Below, in pieces: positions 10,490 to 19,222 of a stretch of DNA of 64,000 bases. Position numbers and translations under genes: made by a program. The notes beneath the pieces are model-generated. The model searched no databases. It had not been told where the DNA came from and saw only the letters and a program-made list of their open reading frames with translations. The stretch lies in NCBI RefSeq assembly GCF_017498545.1, contig NZ_CP071793.1, positions 806,001 to 870,000 of the forward strand. The letters are read 5' to 3'. This DNA comes from Sulfidibacter corallicola. GTDB taxonomy: Bacteria; Acidobacteriota; Holophagae; Acanthopleuribacterales; Acanthopleuribacteraceae. The stretch's first letter is position 1, and each line of letters starts with the position of its first letter.

Positions 10490-11780
10490 GGTGGCGGCCA
10501 CGGGATCGGGTTGCGCCAAAAAAAATGACCCGGTGCCGCGAGGTGGGTGGTTCTTTCGGGGTTGGGGTCCACACACACGGTACCGGGTAAAAAAAGCAGG
10601 TGGAGACGGCAGAAACGCGTTCGCCGCCTGGTGCAGTTGGCGACGAAGAGATGAGAAGTGCGAGCCTGCGCTCCTGGCTGAGGTGTAGGGGATGCGTATC
10701 GAAAGCTGAGGTGGTGCTCCCGATACGTGGTGGAAAATCTATAGTCTAGGTTTGACCGGGATTCGACCTCGGTTGGTGAAGGGATGAGGTGGGCTCAGAT
10801 GCATCTGGGGAAGCGTGAGGCCGAAACCGTGCTTGGTATGCAGCGAGCGGGTGGGTCGAATGACGATCGACGAATGCGGCGACGGGAAGGTCCGCGGCGG
10901 GCCTCCCGACGAAGGGTGTTGGTTTCTCGTTCGTGTTCTCTCCTCTTATTTCAAAGCCGGCCATGTCAGCCGAACAAATCATGCACAAGCCGAAAAATTG
11001 GGAAATCAAAAAATCAATGAAGGGGTGGGGCCCTGAGGCCCCCGCTTGGTGGTCGTCCAAGCGTTATGAGAGTCGATCAAAATGGTGAAGAATATAGTCT
11101 TACGGTTGCAGTTCACTCTCTAAGTGCCTACAGGGGCCCGTTCAGATACGAGAAAAGTGAAAAAAACGATAGGAGCTTCAATGCGCGAATCGCCGGGGCC
11201 CATTGTCTTGCCGCCGTTGCATGGGAAGAGGAGGGGGGATCGCGGTGCATCGAGGTTCGAATTGCGTGAACAATCGCGCCTCGGCAGAAAGTGACGGGCT
11301 AGTCGGCACGGCACTTGATAGAGTAATCCGTCAATTCTAATCGCTGGTTTTGTGGATGTTAGCTTTTGCGATCGGACACCGCCGACGCAGGGCTGTTCAA
11401 CCCGCTCGGTGCGGGGCCTTTCCGCCGACAACGGCGGAAGCACCGGTGGCTCGGTGAGGGTGGGTGAGCGTCCGACGAACCTCGGGGTGTTTGTTTTCCG
11501 AACACTTCGACCGAACACTATGAGGATTGGGCGAACAATCGCGCCCGATCCAGGGAATTCCTGTAGCCGTACTCACCCCATTTTTCACAGACCGGGTCCT
11601 GGTACCTGTAGAAATCATCACCATTTTGAGGGGTTGGATGTCGGGTTTCATCTCCTGTAAAGCGAGTCTGGGCAACGATCTCTGTGCAAAAGTGGGATCC
11701 GCGCTACTCGTGAAGTATGAACAGGTGGTAAAATTCGTGCATTCGGCCCACGGCATCACATGCGGGAAGGGTTCCTCCTT
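10490..11780. other. 1.3 kb without a gene
   Basis: Only short overlapping frames of odd composition, none with a ribosome binding site plus a recognisable product. An exact 13-base repeat, GAACAATCGCGCC, occurs at 11268-11280 and 11533-11545. A small CCGCCG/CGGCGG hairpin lies near 11423-11440. The last part is the leader of the ATPase at 11781. Confidence 0.55.
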
Positions 11781-12947
11781 ATGAATAAAAAGTATTTCAA
11801 CACCACGGGTCCCATCAACCCAGATTTTCACTACCATATACCCCCTCTAGAGCGCATGGATCTCGACCAGGTCATGGGCCTGATCCGTCGCGGTAAATAC
11901 TTTGCGCTACACGCCCCCCGCCAATCCGGTAAGACGTCCTTCCTGAGAGCCTTGCGGGATTTTCTGCACGACATCGGCGAATTTGCCTGTCTCCAGTTGA
12001 ATCTCGGGAACGCCGTCGCCGGCCAAGCCAATTTGGAACGGGACATCCTTGCGATCTTGGCCACCCTGGCCCGCGAGGCCAAGTTCCAGCTCAACGACGA
12101 TTACCCCGATTCCATTTTTCACAGCGTACACGAACGCGAGACCCCGCAAACCGCGTTGCAGTCCCTGTTGATGTCGTGGACTTCCCGCCTGGGACGTCCA
12201 CTGGTGCTGCTTCTGGATGAAACCGATGCACTCAAGGACGAAACGCTCTACTCCGTGTTGAGTCAATTGCGCACGGGTTACGAATGGCGCGGAGAGCGCT
12301 TCCCCCATTCGGTCCTGCTGTGTGGGGTGCGCGATGTGACCCATATTCGGCCAGGCCAGTTCGGCGAGCGGCCCGGCGAGGATTTGTGCCCGTTCAACGT
12401 GCTGGAGACCTCGTTGCGGCTGGAGAACTTCCAGAAGAACGAGGTGGCTCGCCTGCTGATGCAGCACACCAAAGAGGCCGGTCAGCGCTTTCAGCCGCAA
12501 GCGATCGAGTTGATGACGGTGTGGACCGGTGGCCAGCCCTGGCTGGTCAACAAAATGGCCGAAATCGCCGTGCGTCAGCGCGCCGGCGGATCGCGCGGCC
12601 GCCTTCCGGTCGTCACGGCCGAGGCCATCGTGGCGGCCCAGGACTACCTGATCAACAGCCGCGACCCTCATTTTCAGCAATTCTCGGATCGCCTGATCGA
12701 TGCCCGCGTGCGCAAGATCGTCGAGCGCATTCTGGCGGGAGATACGCGCTGGGATACCCTCCCTCCCGAAGACCTGGATTACGTACTCAACCTGGGATTG
12801 GTGGTCGATCGGCCGCGGTTGGACATCGCCAATCCCATCTACCGCGAAGTGATTCCCCGTGCCCTGGCTCGGGCGCGCAAAATGGAGCGTTCGCGGCGCG
12901 AACCCCGTTGGCAGGATGGCGCCACCGTGCTCAAATTCGATCCCTGA
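11781..12947 (+). CDS. AAA-like domain ATPase (PF14516 type)
   Basis: 388 residues. It opens with the family-typical FNTTGPINPDFHYHIPPLERMDLDQVMGLI, a lead-in seen before AAA-like P-loop domains. Walker A is APRQSGKTS with Lys51, and Walker B is LVLLLDETDAL with Asp146 and Glu147. The C-terminal half is helical (FQKNEVARLLMQH, TGGQPWLVNKMAEIAV, LINSRDPHFQQFSDRL) and looks like the STAND/AAA-35 lid and winged-helix region. ATG 11781 follows GGAAGGG, and an upstream ATG at 11760 is possible. There is no effector domain and no partner gene: 1.3 kb of empty DNA lies upstream and a repeat array downstream. Proteins of this kind are usually orphans of unknown role. Confidence 0.85.
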   Translation: MNKKYFNTTGPINPDFHYHIPPLERMDLDQVMGLIRRGKYFALHAPRQSGKTSFLRALRDFLHDIGEFACLQLNLGNAVAGQANLERDILAILATLAREAKFQLNDDYPDSIFHSVHERETPQTALQSLLMSWTSRLGRPLVLLLDETDALKDETLYSVLSQLRTGYEWRGERFPHSVLLCGVRDVTHIRPGQFGERPGEDLCPFNVLETSLRLENFQKNEVARLLMQHTKEAGQRFQPQAIELMTVWTGGQPWLVNKMAEIAVRQRAGGSRGRLPVVTAEAIVAAQDYLINSRDPHFQQFSDRLIDARVRKIVERILAGDTRWDTLPPEDLDYVLNLGLVVDRPRLDIANPIYREVIPRALARARKMERSRREPRWQDGATVLKFDP

Positions 12948-13137
12948 CGGAACCGATTTCGGCGTTCACGACGCTGAACCTGCCCTCGCGAAGCAAATCG
13001 AAGTACGGTTGATCGGCGTTCCGCTCAGGGCCCGCACGGTCGGACGTTGTGCGCCAGCCCCGGCATGCCGCAATGGGTACGGGGTTGGCGGGGCAATGGT
13101 GGATGCGCGGAACTGCCCTGAAAAACATGCGATGATT
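12948..13137. other. Spacer between the ATPase and the repeat array
   Basis: About 190 bases with no gene and no clear terminator, followed directly by the GGGACACCCAC array. Confidence 0.4.
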
Positions 13138-13473
13138 GGGACACCCACGATCCTGAGATGATTGGGACACCCACAGATGATTGGGACACCCACGATCCTG
13201 GTTGGGACACCCACAAATCGGGACGCCCACGATCCTGGTTGGGACACCCACAAATCAGAGGCCCGATGATTGGGGACACCCACAATCCTCGAGGACGCAT
13301 GATTGGGGGAGGATGATTGGGACACCCACGATCCTGGTTGGGACACCCACAAATCAGAGGCCCGATGATTGGCAATCCTCGGATGATTGGGGATGGTTGG
13401 GGACACCCACAATCCTCGAGGACGCATGATTGGGGGATACCCACCACATGATTGGCATGATTGGGACACCCAC
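13138..13473 (+). repeat. GGGACACCCAC tandem/clustered repeat array
   Basis: Ten exact copies of GGGACACCCAC start at 13138, 13164, 13183, 13204, 13241, 13273, 13319, 13340, 13400 and 13463. One-base variants lie at 13220 (GGGACGCCCAC) and 13433 (GGGATACCCAC). Copies are usually preceded by GATGATT or GGTT and followed by GATCCTG, AAATC or AATCCTCGAGG. Higher-order duplication is visible: a block of about 48 bases around 13226-13273 recurs 99 bases later, and a block of about 40 bases at 13270-13310 recurs 127 bases later. Spacing is irregular (19-63 bases), so this is not a CRISPR array. Open frames through it in several phases merely reflect the repeats. Confidence 0.95.
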
Positions 13474-13620
13474 AATTTTCGGGTCAACGGTTGCAGCCCA
13501 ATGGGACGCACGATCGGAGACTTGTCGGGGGAAGTCGGGATTCGAGTCGGCCGCGCCGGGTCCCATGTCGCTCGCGATCGGTTGAAATCCCCCCCCGCAC
13601 TGCTCGCGTCCGAAAAATGG
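13474..13620. other. Spacer downstream of the mmcQ-like gene
   Basis: About 150 bases between the array and the 3' end of the minus-strand MmcQ-like gene. No terminator with a T-run was seen. Confidence 0.4.
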
Positions 13621-13983
13621 CTACTTTTTGGTCGCTTTCTTTCCCGTTTTGGTGACGGCGCTTTGTGCGTAACTCTCGTCGAGCCACTTTTCCCAAAGTG
13701 TCTTTGGCATGGGATCATCCGCGCTGAACCTGGCCGTGACCCAACCGAATTTTCCGACCTCGTAGCTGGTCGGATCCGTTTCGGCCAATTCCGCGGCTTC
13801 AGGGATCGAATCCTGCAGCTTGAACATGGCCTTGTAGCGCCCGCCCTGCATGCCGATGTACAGAAACGCCTTCTTGCCGACCTTAAATGAACTTTGCGTG
13901 CACGAGGTTCCCTCGACCACACCGGGATAGTCGCTCGCTTTTTGGCGGATCGGACCGGTTGGATCTTTTTCGTTACCTGCCAT
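13621..13983 (-). CDS. MmcQ/YjbR-family protein
   Basis: 120 residues. The text SDYPGVVEGTSCTQSSFKVGKKAFLYIGMQGGRYKAMFKLQDSIPEA, then GWVTARFSADDPMPKTLWEKWLDESY, follows the DUF419/MmcQ (CyaY-like fold) pattern, in which a Lys-rich strand pair is followed by the W-x-ARF segment and the C-terminal helix. ATG 13983 has AGAGG six bases upstream, and an in-frame extension to 14220 crosses repeat DNA and is rejected. The protein ends in a basic tail (TKTGKKATKK). The family is described as DNA-binding by fold similarity only. The gene is bracketed by a repeat array and an inverted copy of its unit. Confidence 0.85.
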   Translation of the reverse strand: MAGNEKDPTGPIRQKASDYPGVVEGTSCTQSSFKVGKKAFLYIGMQGGRYKAMFKLQDSIPEAAELAETDPTSYEVGKFGWVTARFSADDPMPKTLWEKWLDESYAQSAVTKTGKKATKK

Positions 13984-14012
13984 CGGAACCTCTTTGGATG
14001 CCCAATACTCGT

Positions 14013-14043
14013 TTGTGGGTGTCCCGGCATGCGTCCTGCCGGC
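14013..14043 (-). repeat. Inverted diverged copy of the array unit
   Basis: On the minus strand this reads AGGACGCATG, then CC, then GGGACACCCAC and ACAAA. That combines the AGGACGCATG and GGGACACCCACAAA segments of the array at 13138-13473. GTGGGTGTCCC is at 14015-14025 on the plus strand. It lies just upstream of the mmcQ-like start codon, in opposite orientation to the array on the other side of the gene. Confidence 0.7.
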
Positions 14044-14119
14044 ATGCGCCGATCCGTGCCGGGTTGCGAGATCTAGGGTATTTTCGGCCACAAGACGCCT
14101 GTACTCGCGGCGCTTCGGC

Positions 14120-15466
14120 TCATTCGCCGTCGTCCGATTCGTTGTGGTTCTGGTGCTGGTGGTCTTCTTTTCCCTGATAGGTCGTGGGGACCTTCGGCGC
14201 GGTCCCTTGAACGGGCGCATCGCCCACGATCGCCATCGGCGGCTGATCCGGTTTCCCCTTCGACAACACGATGGTTTCGTTGGGGTAGATGGCGGTGAAC
14301 GTGTCGCCGCGGATCTCCAAAGCGGAGGGTCGGCCTCCGTAATAGTGGTGCAGCATGCCCGTATCGATCAAAAACACGCGTCCACCGAAGCGACGGGAAA
14401 TACCCATCGGGTGCGGCGTGTGCCCCGCGATGAAGTGCTGGGCGCCGCCCGCCGCCAACAAGTTGGTCACCGATTGATAGTGGGTGTCCTCACGCCACTC
14501 GGCAAGGCCGCGAAACCACAACAGTTCCTTCGAATCGAGCAGGACGCCGGTGCGCACCTTCAGGAAGGTTTCCATTTTTTCGTTGAAGGCCCGGTCGCCC
14601 GCGGTCAGTCGCATGGGCTGTCCGCGCATGTCGCGTTTTGGGCGTTGCAGGTGCAGCTTGGCTGCGCGCAGAATGGCGCCCAGGTCGTAGCTGGCAGGTA
14701 TCAGCTTCTCGTCGATCATCGCCTTGCGGTACCCGTCGAAGCGGGCAAGGGCTTCCTTGACCTTGGCGTTGATCTCCGCCACACTCCAGCCGGAACCGTA
14801 TATATCGGGATTCAACCCGGCGTGAAGGAAGACCTTGCCGTCAATCTGAATAATGGCCGGGCATTGACGCAACCAGCGCCCGTAGACACCCTCCGGGCCG
14901 ATGGCCTCCAGGTACTCCAAGTAACCCAAGGGGTGGTGCTCCATCCACGCTTCCTTGAACTCCTTGTTGAAGCGCGGACCCTTGATGGCCATCATGGCGT
15001 CGCGGCGACGCCGTAATTTTACGTATGCCTTGTACGCCCGTTCCCGCTTGTCTTCGGACTCCGCCGTCGTGAACTGGGCGTAACTCGCTGAAGAGACATC
15101 GCGGAAAAAATAGGTCAGGTTCATCGTCTCGTGATTGCCCAGCAAGACGATCACGCGCCCGCCCATCTTCGGCGCCTGCTTTTCGAGCGACATCATCAGT
15201 TCCAATACTTCGCGCACGCGCGCGCCGCGGTCCAGCAAGTCGCCGGTTTGAACGAGGATGGTGTCGCCACCCGTCCAGTCCATGGCTTCGTTGATGAGAC
15301 CCGTCGTCGTCAGAATCGAGACCAGCGCATCGTAATCCCCGTGGATGTCGCCGATGGTCACCACGCGGCGGTTCCCATCCGTTTGAAGGGTTTCGAACGC
15401 CCAGAGGAGACCGGGTATGAGGAATAGGTATAGGAGGAAAGAGGAGCGGAGCAGCTTTTTGGTCAT
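14120..15466 (-). CDS. Exported metallophosphoesterase, Shewanella-like phosphatase type
   Basis: 448 residues with a signal peptide (KLLRSSFLLYLFLIPGLLWA). The calcineurin-like motifs are intact: GDIHGDYDAL with Asp40 and His42, GDLLDRG with Asp76-x2-Asp79-Arg80-Gly81, GNHETMNL with Asn111-His112-Glu113, then HAGLNPD and AGHTPHPMG with further metal-binding histidines. The order and spacing fit the Shewanella-like PPP phosphatases, which are often exported. The C-terminus is hydrophilic and His/Asn/Asp-rich (EDHQHQNHNESDDGE). ATG 15466 was chosen because it opens the signal peptide, and the 35-residue upstream extension does not look exported. Phosphoprotein or phosphomonoester hydrolysis in the periplasm is inferred. 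Confidence 0.85.
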   Translation of the reverse strand: MTKKLLRSSFLLYLFLIPGLLWAFETLQTDGNRRVVTIGDIHGDYDALVSILTTTGLINEAMDWTGGDTILVQTGDLLDRGARVREVLELMMSLEKQAPKMGGRVIVLLGNHETMNLTYFFRDVSSASYAQFTTAESEDKRERAYKAYVKLRRRRDAMMAIKGPRFNKEFKEAWMEHHPLGYLEYLEAIGPEGVYGRWLRQCPAIIQIDGKVFLHAGLNPDIYGSGWSVAEINAKVKEALARFDGYRKAMIDEKLIPASYDLGAILRAAKLHLQRPKRDMRGQPMRLTAGDRAFNEKMETFLKVRTGVLLDSKELLWFRGLAEWREDTHYQSVTNLLAAGGAQHFIAGHTPHPMGISRRFGGRVFLIDTGMLHHYYGGRPSALEIRGDTFTAIYPNETIVLSKGKPDQPPMAIVGDAPVQGTAPKVPTTYQGKEDHQHQNHNESDDGE

Positions 15467-15832
15467 AGAAACGAGCAACCTTGACTTGGAGTGACGCCGA
15501 GAGGCATTGCATCGAATGTCGACGTCAGTGCTGCTGGGCTCCGTTGGTATCAAGGCTGAAGAGCTGAGCAAAAAATAAAAAATTTGAAAAAAGTGCTCAC
15601 GTTCACCGGAAGCCGGTGTGTCCCACGTTCTCTATGCACCTTTCGACTCGAATTTCAGATTCGAATCACACCACAGGTCCCCGACACTGAACTGAAACTC
15701 GGGCCTAACAAAAATTTAACGACTAATTGTGGTCGTGGGTCAACCGATTTCGCTACGAAATTTTGAAAGAAAGGTTTCCCGGGCCCTTACGCAAAACCAT
15801 TTTCTGACCCGATAGGGACCTGTGTCCTATGT
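15467..15832. other. Intergenic between two minus-strand genes
   Basis: About 365 bases. The stretch near 15570-15600 is A/T-rich and probably holds the promoter of the phosphatase gene. No further gene and no clear terminator for the cNMP-binding gene. Confidence 0.4.
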
Positions 15833-16249
15833 CTATGTAGGTGATAACATCTTTCGAAACAGGGCTTTGACGATCTCTATATTGTTCGCCATGAGATCGA
15901 AGAAATCTTCCGAATCGATGGTGAGCACCCGCGTCTCGGTTTGGGCGATGGCCGTACCTCGACGGAGCCGTCCGCTCAGGATTTCTCGGTGACCGAATGC
16001 TTCGTGAGGTCCCAGAACCTTGGACTCGCTGTTACCGTGCTCGTCCGGCTGCTCCAATTGGATGTGACCTTCGACCACACAGAACAGGAATTCGGTGGGA
16101 TCGCCGGGAAGGTAGATGGTTTGATCGGCCGGAAACACCCGTTCGTGGGCGATGCCGGCGATACCCAGGATTTCGCTGGCGCTACAGTATTGGAACAATT
16201 TGACTTCGCGTAGGAAGAGGATGATTTCGATTTGGGCCATCGTATTCAT
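15833..16249 (-). CDS. Cyclic nucleotide-binding domain protein without an output domain
   Basis: 138 residues that form one CAP-type beta-roll: LFLREVKLFQYCSASEILGIAGIAHERVFPADQTIYLPGDPTEFLFCVVEGHIQL, then LGPHEAFGHREILSGRLRRGTAIAQTETRVLTIDSEDFFDLM. The phosphate-binding cassette position reads GHREILSGRLRRGTA, not a canonical GE-L-RAA, so cAMP binding is uncertain. There is no HTH. ATG 16249 has GGAG five bases upstream, and the apparent earlier start is a TTG. It lies 57 bases after the Npt/HEAT gene on the same strand, so the two are probably one operon. In other bacteria this domain can be fused to the end of such Npt-like proteins. Confidence 0.85.
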   Translation of the reverse strand: MNTMAQIEIILFLREVKLFQYCSASEILGIAGIAHERVFPADQTIYLPGDPTEFLFCVVEGHIQLEQPDEHGNSESKVLGPHEAFGHREILSGRLRRGTAIAQTETRVLTIDSEDFFDLMANNIEIVKALFRKMLSPT

Positions 16250-16306
16250 GCGGTGCTCCAATGCTCGGGGAATCGAGGGCGTTCGGGCCCTGTGGACGAA
16301 ACGGTT

Positions 16307-19222
16307 TCAGGAAAGCGGCGGTGTCAGTTTGGGGGGATCCGAGATCCTCATGCGTTCCAGGACCCATTCCGCCGTTTCCTTGACGAACGGATCGATCGCC
16401 GAGGTCGCGATTTGTTCGACCTCGCCGTAGAGCGAAACGATCGACTCGGTGAAAACCCGGTACAGCGCCGCGGCAGCGATGGAGCTGCGGTCCGGATCCT
16501 TGGGGTCGTGCTCGTGCATCAGCCGGCGCAGCGTTTCGATCTGGCCTTCGCCGCGCACACCCAGCAGACGTTGGGCCCTTTTGAGCTTCTGCGCCAAGGG
16601 CGCATCGTCGATCACGGCCAATACGAAGCGGTGGACCTCGCCGCTGAGCGCGTTGTCCAGGTATTCCTGTGCATTGCTGCGGCGCGAGAGTTTGCGGCTG
16701 GTGAGGTTGCGCTCGGCGGCGCGAATGTCCTGTTTCGGATAGAGCAGCCCGACCAGGCCCAAGAGGTTCGACAACTGGGATCCGAGTCTCTCGGCCATGA
16801 GCTGGTGCAACAGGGTGGGCGCCGTGCGCTTGCTGGTCCAGCGAATCAGCGCCCCTTCCAGGTGCCCCATGTGCTCGATGCCAAGCACGTGCAGGTCGGC
16901 CAGGTATTGTAGGTAACGCGTGGCCTCGTTGCGAATGGCGTCCCGGATGCGGCTCTGGGCGAAATTCATGTTGACCTGTCGACCACACAGCCGGCCCAGC
17001 GCCTCGATGACTTTGTGACGGAGAAAGCTGTCACCCGTCTTGAGGTTGTCGACGAGGGCGGTGGCCGAGGCGATCCCGCCGATTTGGGCGATGGTCTTGG
17101 GAATCGCGCGCCGCACCCAGGAGTGTTCGTCTGGGTCGTTCATGAAATGCACCAGCGCGGGAATCACGTCTTCGCCACAGGCGACGAGCGCTTCGCGGCA
17201 CTGGTGCTTGAGCCGGCGTTCACGCATCAGCGAAACCACGGTCGGCACGTAGATCGGATTGTTGCCACCCCGTTGGACACGCGCCTGAACCGCCTTGACC
17301 GCTTGGCGCACCACGCCCTGATCCTTGTCGTAGAGCATTTGCACGAGCATCATCTGGAACAGCGGATCGGGGATCTCGCACAGGCACTTGGCGGCTTCGG
17401 TGCGGATTCCCGATTCGGCGTCCTGAACCATTTCCGCCAGGCTCAATCCGGCCATGCGGCTCATGTCGTCGTTTCCGTGACTGGCGAGGCAGGCGATCGC
17501 GGCCGCACGCACGCGTGGATCGGGGTTGCGGATTTGCGGCAACATCAGCTCGCAGGCGTTTTCACCCTGGAGCAGGGAAAGGGTGCGCACCGCGGTGGCT
17601 CTCACGTCCGGAGAACTGTCGCCCAGGCACCGGTGGATCAGGGGAACCGCGTCCTCGCGTTGTTCTTCGGCCAGGACTTCGAGGGTGCGGAGCCGTACTT
17701 CCGCGTCGTCGTGATAGAGCAACAGAGGCGGGATCAACCGGCCGCGTCCATGGCGAACCAGCAGGTCGATGCTGTTGAGGACGCGGTGTGGATCGGGGCT
17801 GCCGAGCGATTGGACCAGCAGCTCCATGGTGGTGATGTCGTTGAGATCGATGTCGGCGTTGGTGGCCATGGTGCCCGTCTGCAGCGATTCACGATAACAG
17901 GAAATGTAATGGCGGTAGGTGAACAGCGTGGCAGCTAGCCAGATCAGGGCCAACACCAGCGAAAACCAGCCGGCCTGGATCGGAGTGATCCACTGAAAGG
18001 TGACGGTCATCAGGACCAGTGCCGCGGCCCCCCGCCCGAATCGGGTCACGAAGACATCGATATAGGCCTTGGCTTTGGGGCGAATCTTGGGCTGGACGGG
18101 CAGGAAAAGCAATTCGCGAGTCACCTGCTCGATGGAGTGTCGAAAGCCGCCCTCGCCGATTTTCAGGCAAAACACGACCGCCAGCAGCGCGCCGGGGAAG
18201 GCCGCACCCGCCAGCAGCAGGGCCACGGTACCACCCAGAATGGTAAAGGGCAGGATGCGCATGCCGACACCGACACCCAGGTAGCGGTGGATCCGCGAGG
18301 TGACGAAGATTTGAAAGACGAAGGCGCCGATACTGATCAAACTGAAGAGATGGCCGAAAACCGAAGTGCGCTCGCTGAGGTCGCTGGTATTTTGTTCCAC
18401 GACCCAATTGAACTGTAGGTCGACCACCTGGGCCGCGATCAGGGAAATGAAGGTGGTCAGGCCCACTAGGCGCAGGTAGCGATCGGAGAAAACCACCCGC
18501 AGGCCGCCCCGTGCCTGATTGCGTTTGGAAGGGCGGGCAAGGTGCTTGTCCGCCTCGGGATGGTCCGCTTCGCGGTCGATCAATTGGATCAGGAACGCCA
18601 ACGAGAGCAGCAGGATCGCCGCCAGCAACAGCGTGTTCCGCGTTTCGGAATGAAGGGCGACCAGGCGCGCGAGCTGGCTCCCCAACAACCCGCCCAGGGC
18701 ACCGCCGGCGGCGATCAGGGCGAACAGCCGCTTGGCCCGGCGGGCGTCGAAGATGTGGTTGGCGTAGGACCAGAACTGGCTGACCGCAATGCCGAAGGCC
18801 ACGCCGATCCAGACGTAGAACGCCAGTGGGATCCAGGCGTCGTTTTTGCCGAACCACCACCAGAATATGAGCGAGCCGAAGGCGAGGAAGCCGTTGGTCA
18901 GGGCGGCGAGGGGGCGGCGCGGGATGTGGTCCACCAACTTTCCGTACAGTCGCAGCACCGGGTAGGAAACCAGGGCGACCAGCAGATAGGCGAACGGCAG
19001 GCGCGACGAACCCAGCTCGTCCACGAAAATCGATTGGCGGATGACCTTGCCTGTATAGAAACACGCGAACAGCAGACCCGAATACACGAGAATCAAGGTG
19101 GCCAGGCGACCTTCCCCCGGTCGGATATCGATACCCAGGTAGTGGAGAATGGTACGGGTGACTTCCGCCGGTCTCTGCTTGGTGGCGGTGGTCGCGCCGG
19201 GTTCTTGCGGGGGTCTGTTCAT
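16307..19222 (-). CDS. Npt1/Npt2 (MFS-like) membrane protein with HEAT repeats
   Basis: 971 residues. The first 430 form a 12-helix nucleotide-transporter-like/MFS module (TLILVYSGLLFACFYTGKVIRQSIFVDELGSSRLPFAYLLVAL; FWSYANHIFDARRAKRLFALIAAGGALGGLLGSQLARL). From about 465 to 700 there are HEAT-type helical repeats (VRLRTLEVLAEEQREDAVPLIHRCLGDSSPDVRATAVRTLSLLQ and similar units). The rest is a helical tail that ends in ISDPPKLTPPLS. This architecture is widespread in Acidobacteriota, Bacteroidota and Deltaproteobacteria, with no proven substrate. ATP/ADP exchange cannot be assumed outside intracellular bacteria. The site AAAGG lies eight bases before ATG. It is followed by the cNMP-binding gene. 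Confidence 0.87.
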   Translation of the reverse strand: MNRPPQEPGATTATKQRPAEVTRTILHYLGIDIRPGEGRLATLILVYSGLLFACFYTGKVIRQSIFVDELGSSRLPFAYLLVALVSYPVLRLYGKLVDHIPRRPLAALTNGFLAFGSLIFWWWFGKNDAWIPLAFYVWIGVAFGIAVSQFWSYANHIFDARRAKRLFALIAAGGALGGLLGSQLARLVALHSETRNTLLLAAILLLSLAFLIQLIDREADHPEADKHLARPSKRNQARGGLRVVFSDRYLRLVGLTTFISLIAAQVVDLQFNWVVEQNTSDLSERTSVFGHLFSLISIGAFVFQIFVTSRIHRYLGVGVGMRILPFTILGGTVALLLAGAAFPGALLAVVFCLKIGEGGFRHSIEQVTRELLFLPVQPKIRPKAKAYIDVFVTRFGRGAAALVLMTVTFQWITPIQAGWFSLVLALIWLAATLFTYRHYISCYRESLQTGTMATNADIDLNDITTMELLVQSLGSPDPHRVLNSIDLLVRHGRGRLIPPLLLYHDDAEVRLRTLEVLAEEQREDAVPLIHRCLGDSSPDVRATAVRTLSLLQGENACELMLPQIRNPDPRVRAAAIACLASHGNDDMSRMAGLSLAEMVQDAESGIRTEAAKCLCEIPDPLFQMMLVQMLYDKDQGVVRQAVKAVQARVQRGGNNPIYVPTVVSLMRERRLKHQCREALVACGEDVIPALVHFMNDPDEHSWVRRAIPKTIAQIGGIASATALVDNLKTGDSFLRHKVIEALGRLCGRQVNMNFAQSRIRDAIRNEATRYLQYLADLHVLGIEHMGHLEGALIRWTSKRTAPTLLHQLMAERLGSQLSNLLGLVGLLYPKQDIRAAERNLTSRKLSRRSNAQEYLDNALSGEVHRFVLAVIDDAPLAQKLKRAQRLLGVRGEGQIETLRRLMHEHDPKDPDRSSIAAAALYRVFTESIVSLYGEVEQIATSAIDPFVKETAEWVLERMRISDPPKLTPPLS

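Noticed and set aside
11066..11269. 67-codon plus-strand frame
   Set aside because: No convincing ribosome binding site, no signal or domain. Composition is like the surrounding non-coding DNA.
11250..11275. tRNA-like GGTTCGAATT
   Set aside because: The flanking bases do not pair as a T-stem, and no acceptor or anticodon arm can be built upstream.
13138..13473. CRISPR array
   Set aside because: Spacing between motif copies is irregular (19-63 bases), intervening sequence is itself repeated, the conserved part is only about 11-20 bases, and no cas gene is present.
12966..14045. Long minus-strand frames across the repeat array (up to 359 codons)
   Set aside because: Their content (repeated VGVP, WVSQ, CGCPN) is the array read in different phases. 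There is no ribosome binding site, and they overlap the real MmcQ-like gene in another frame.
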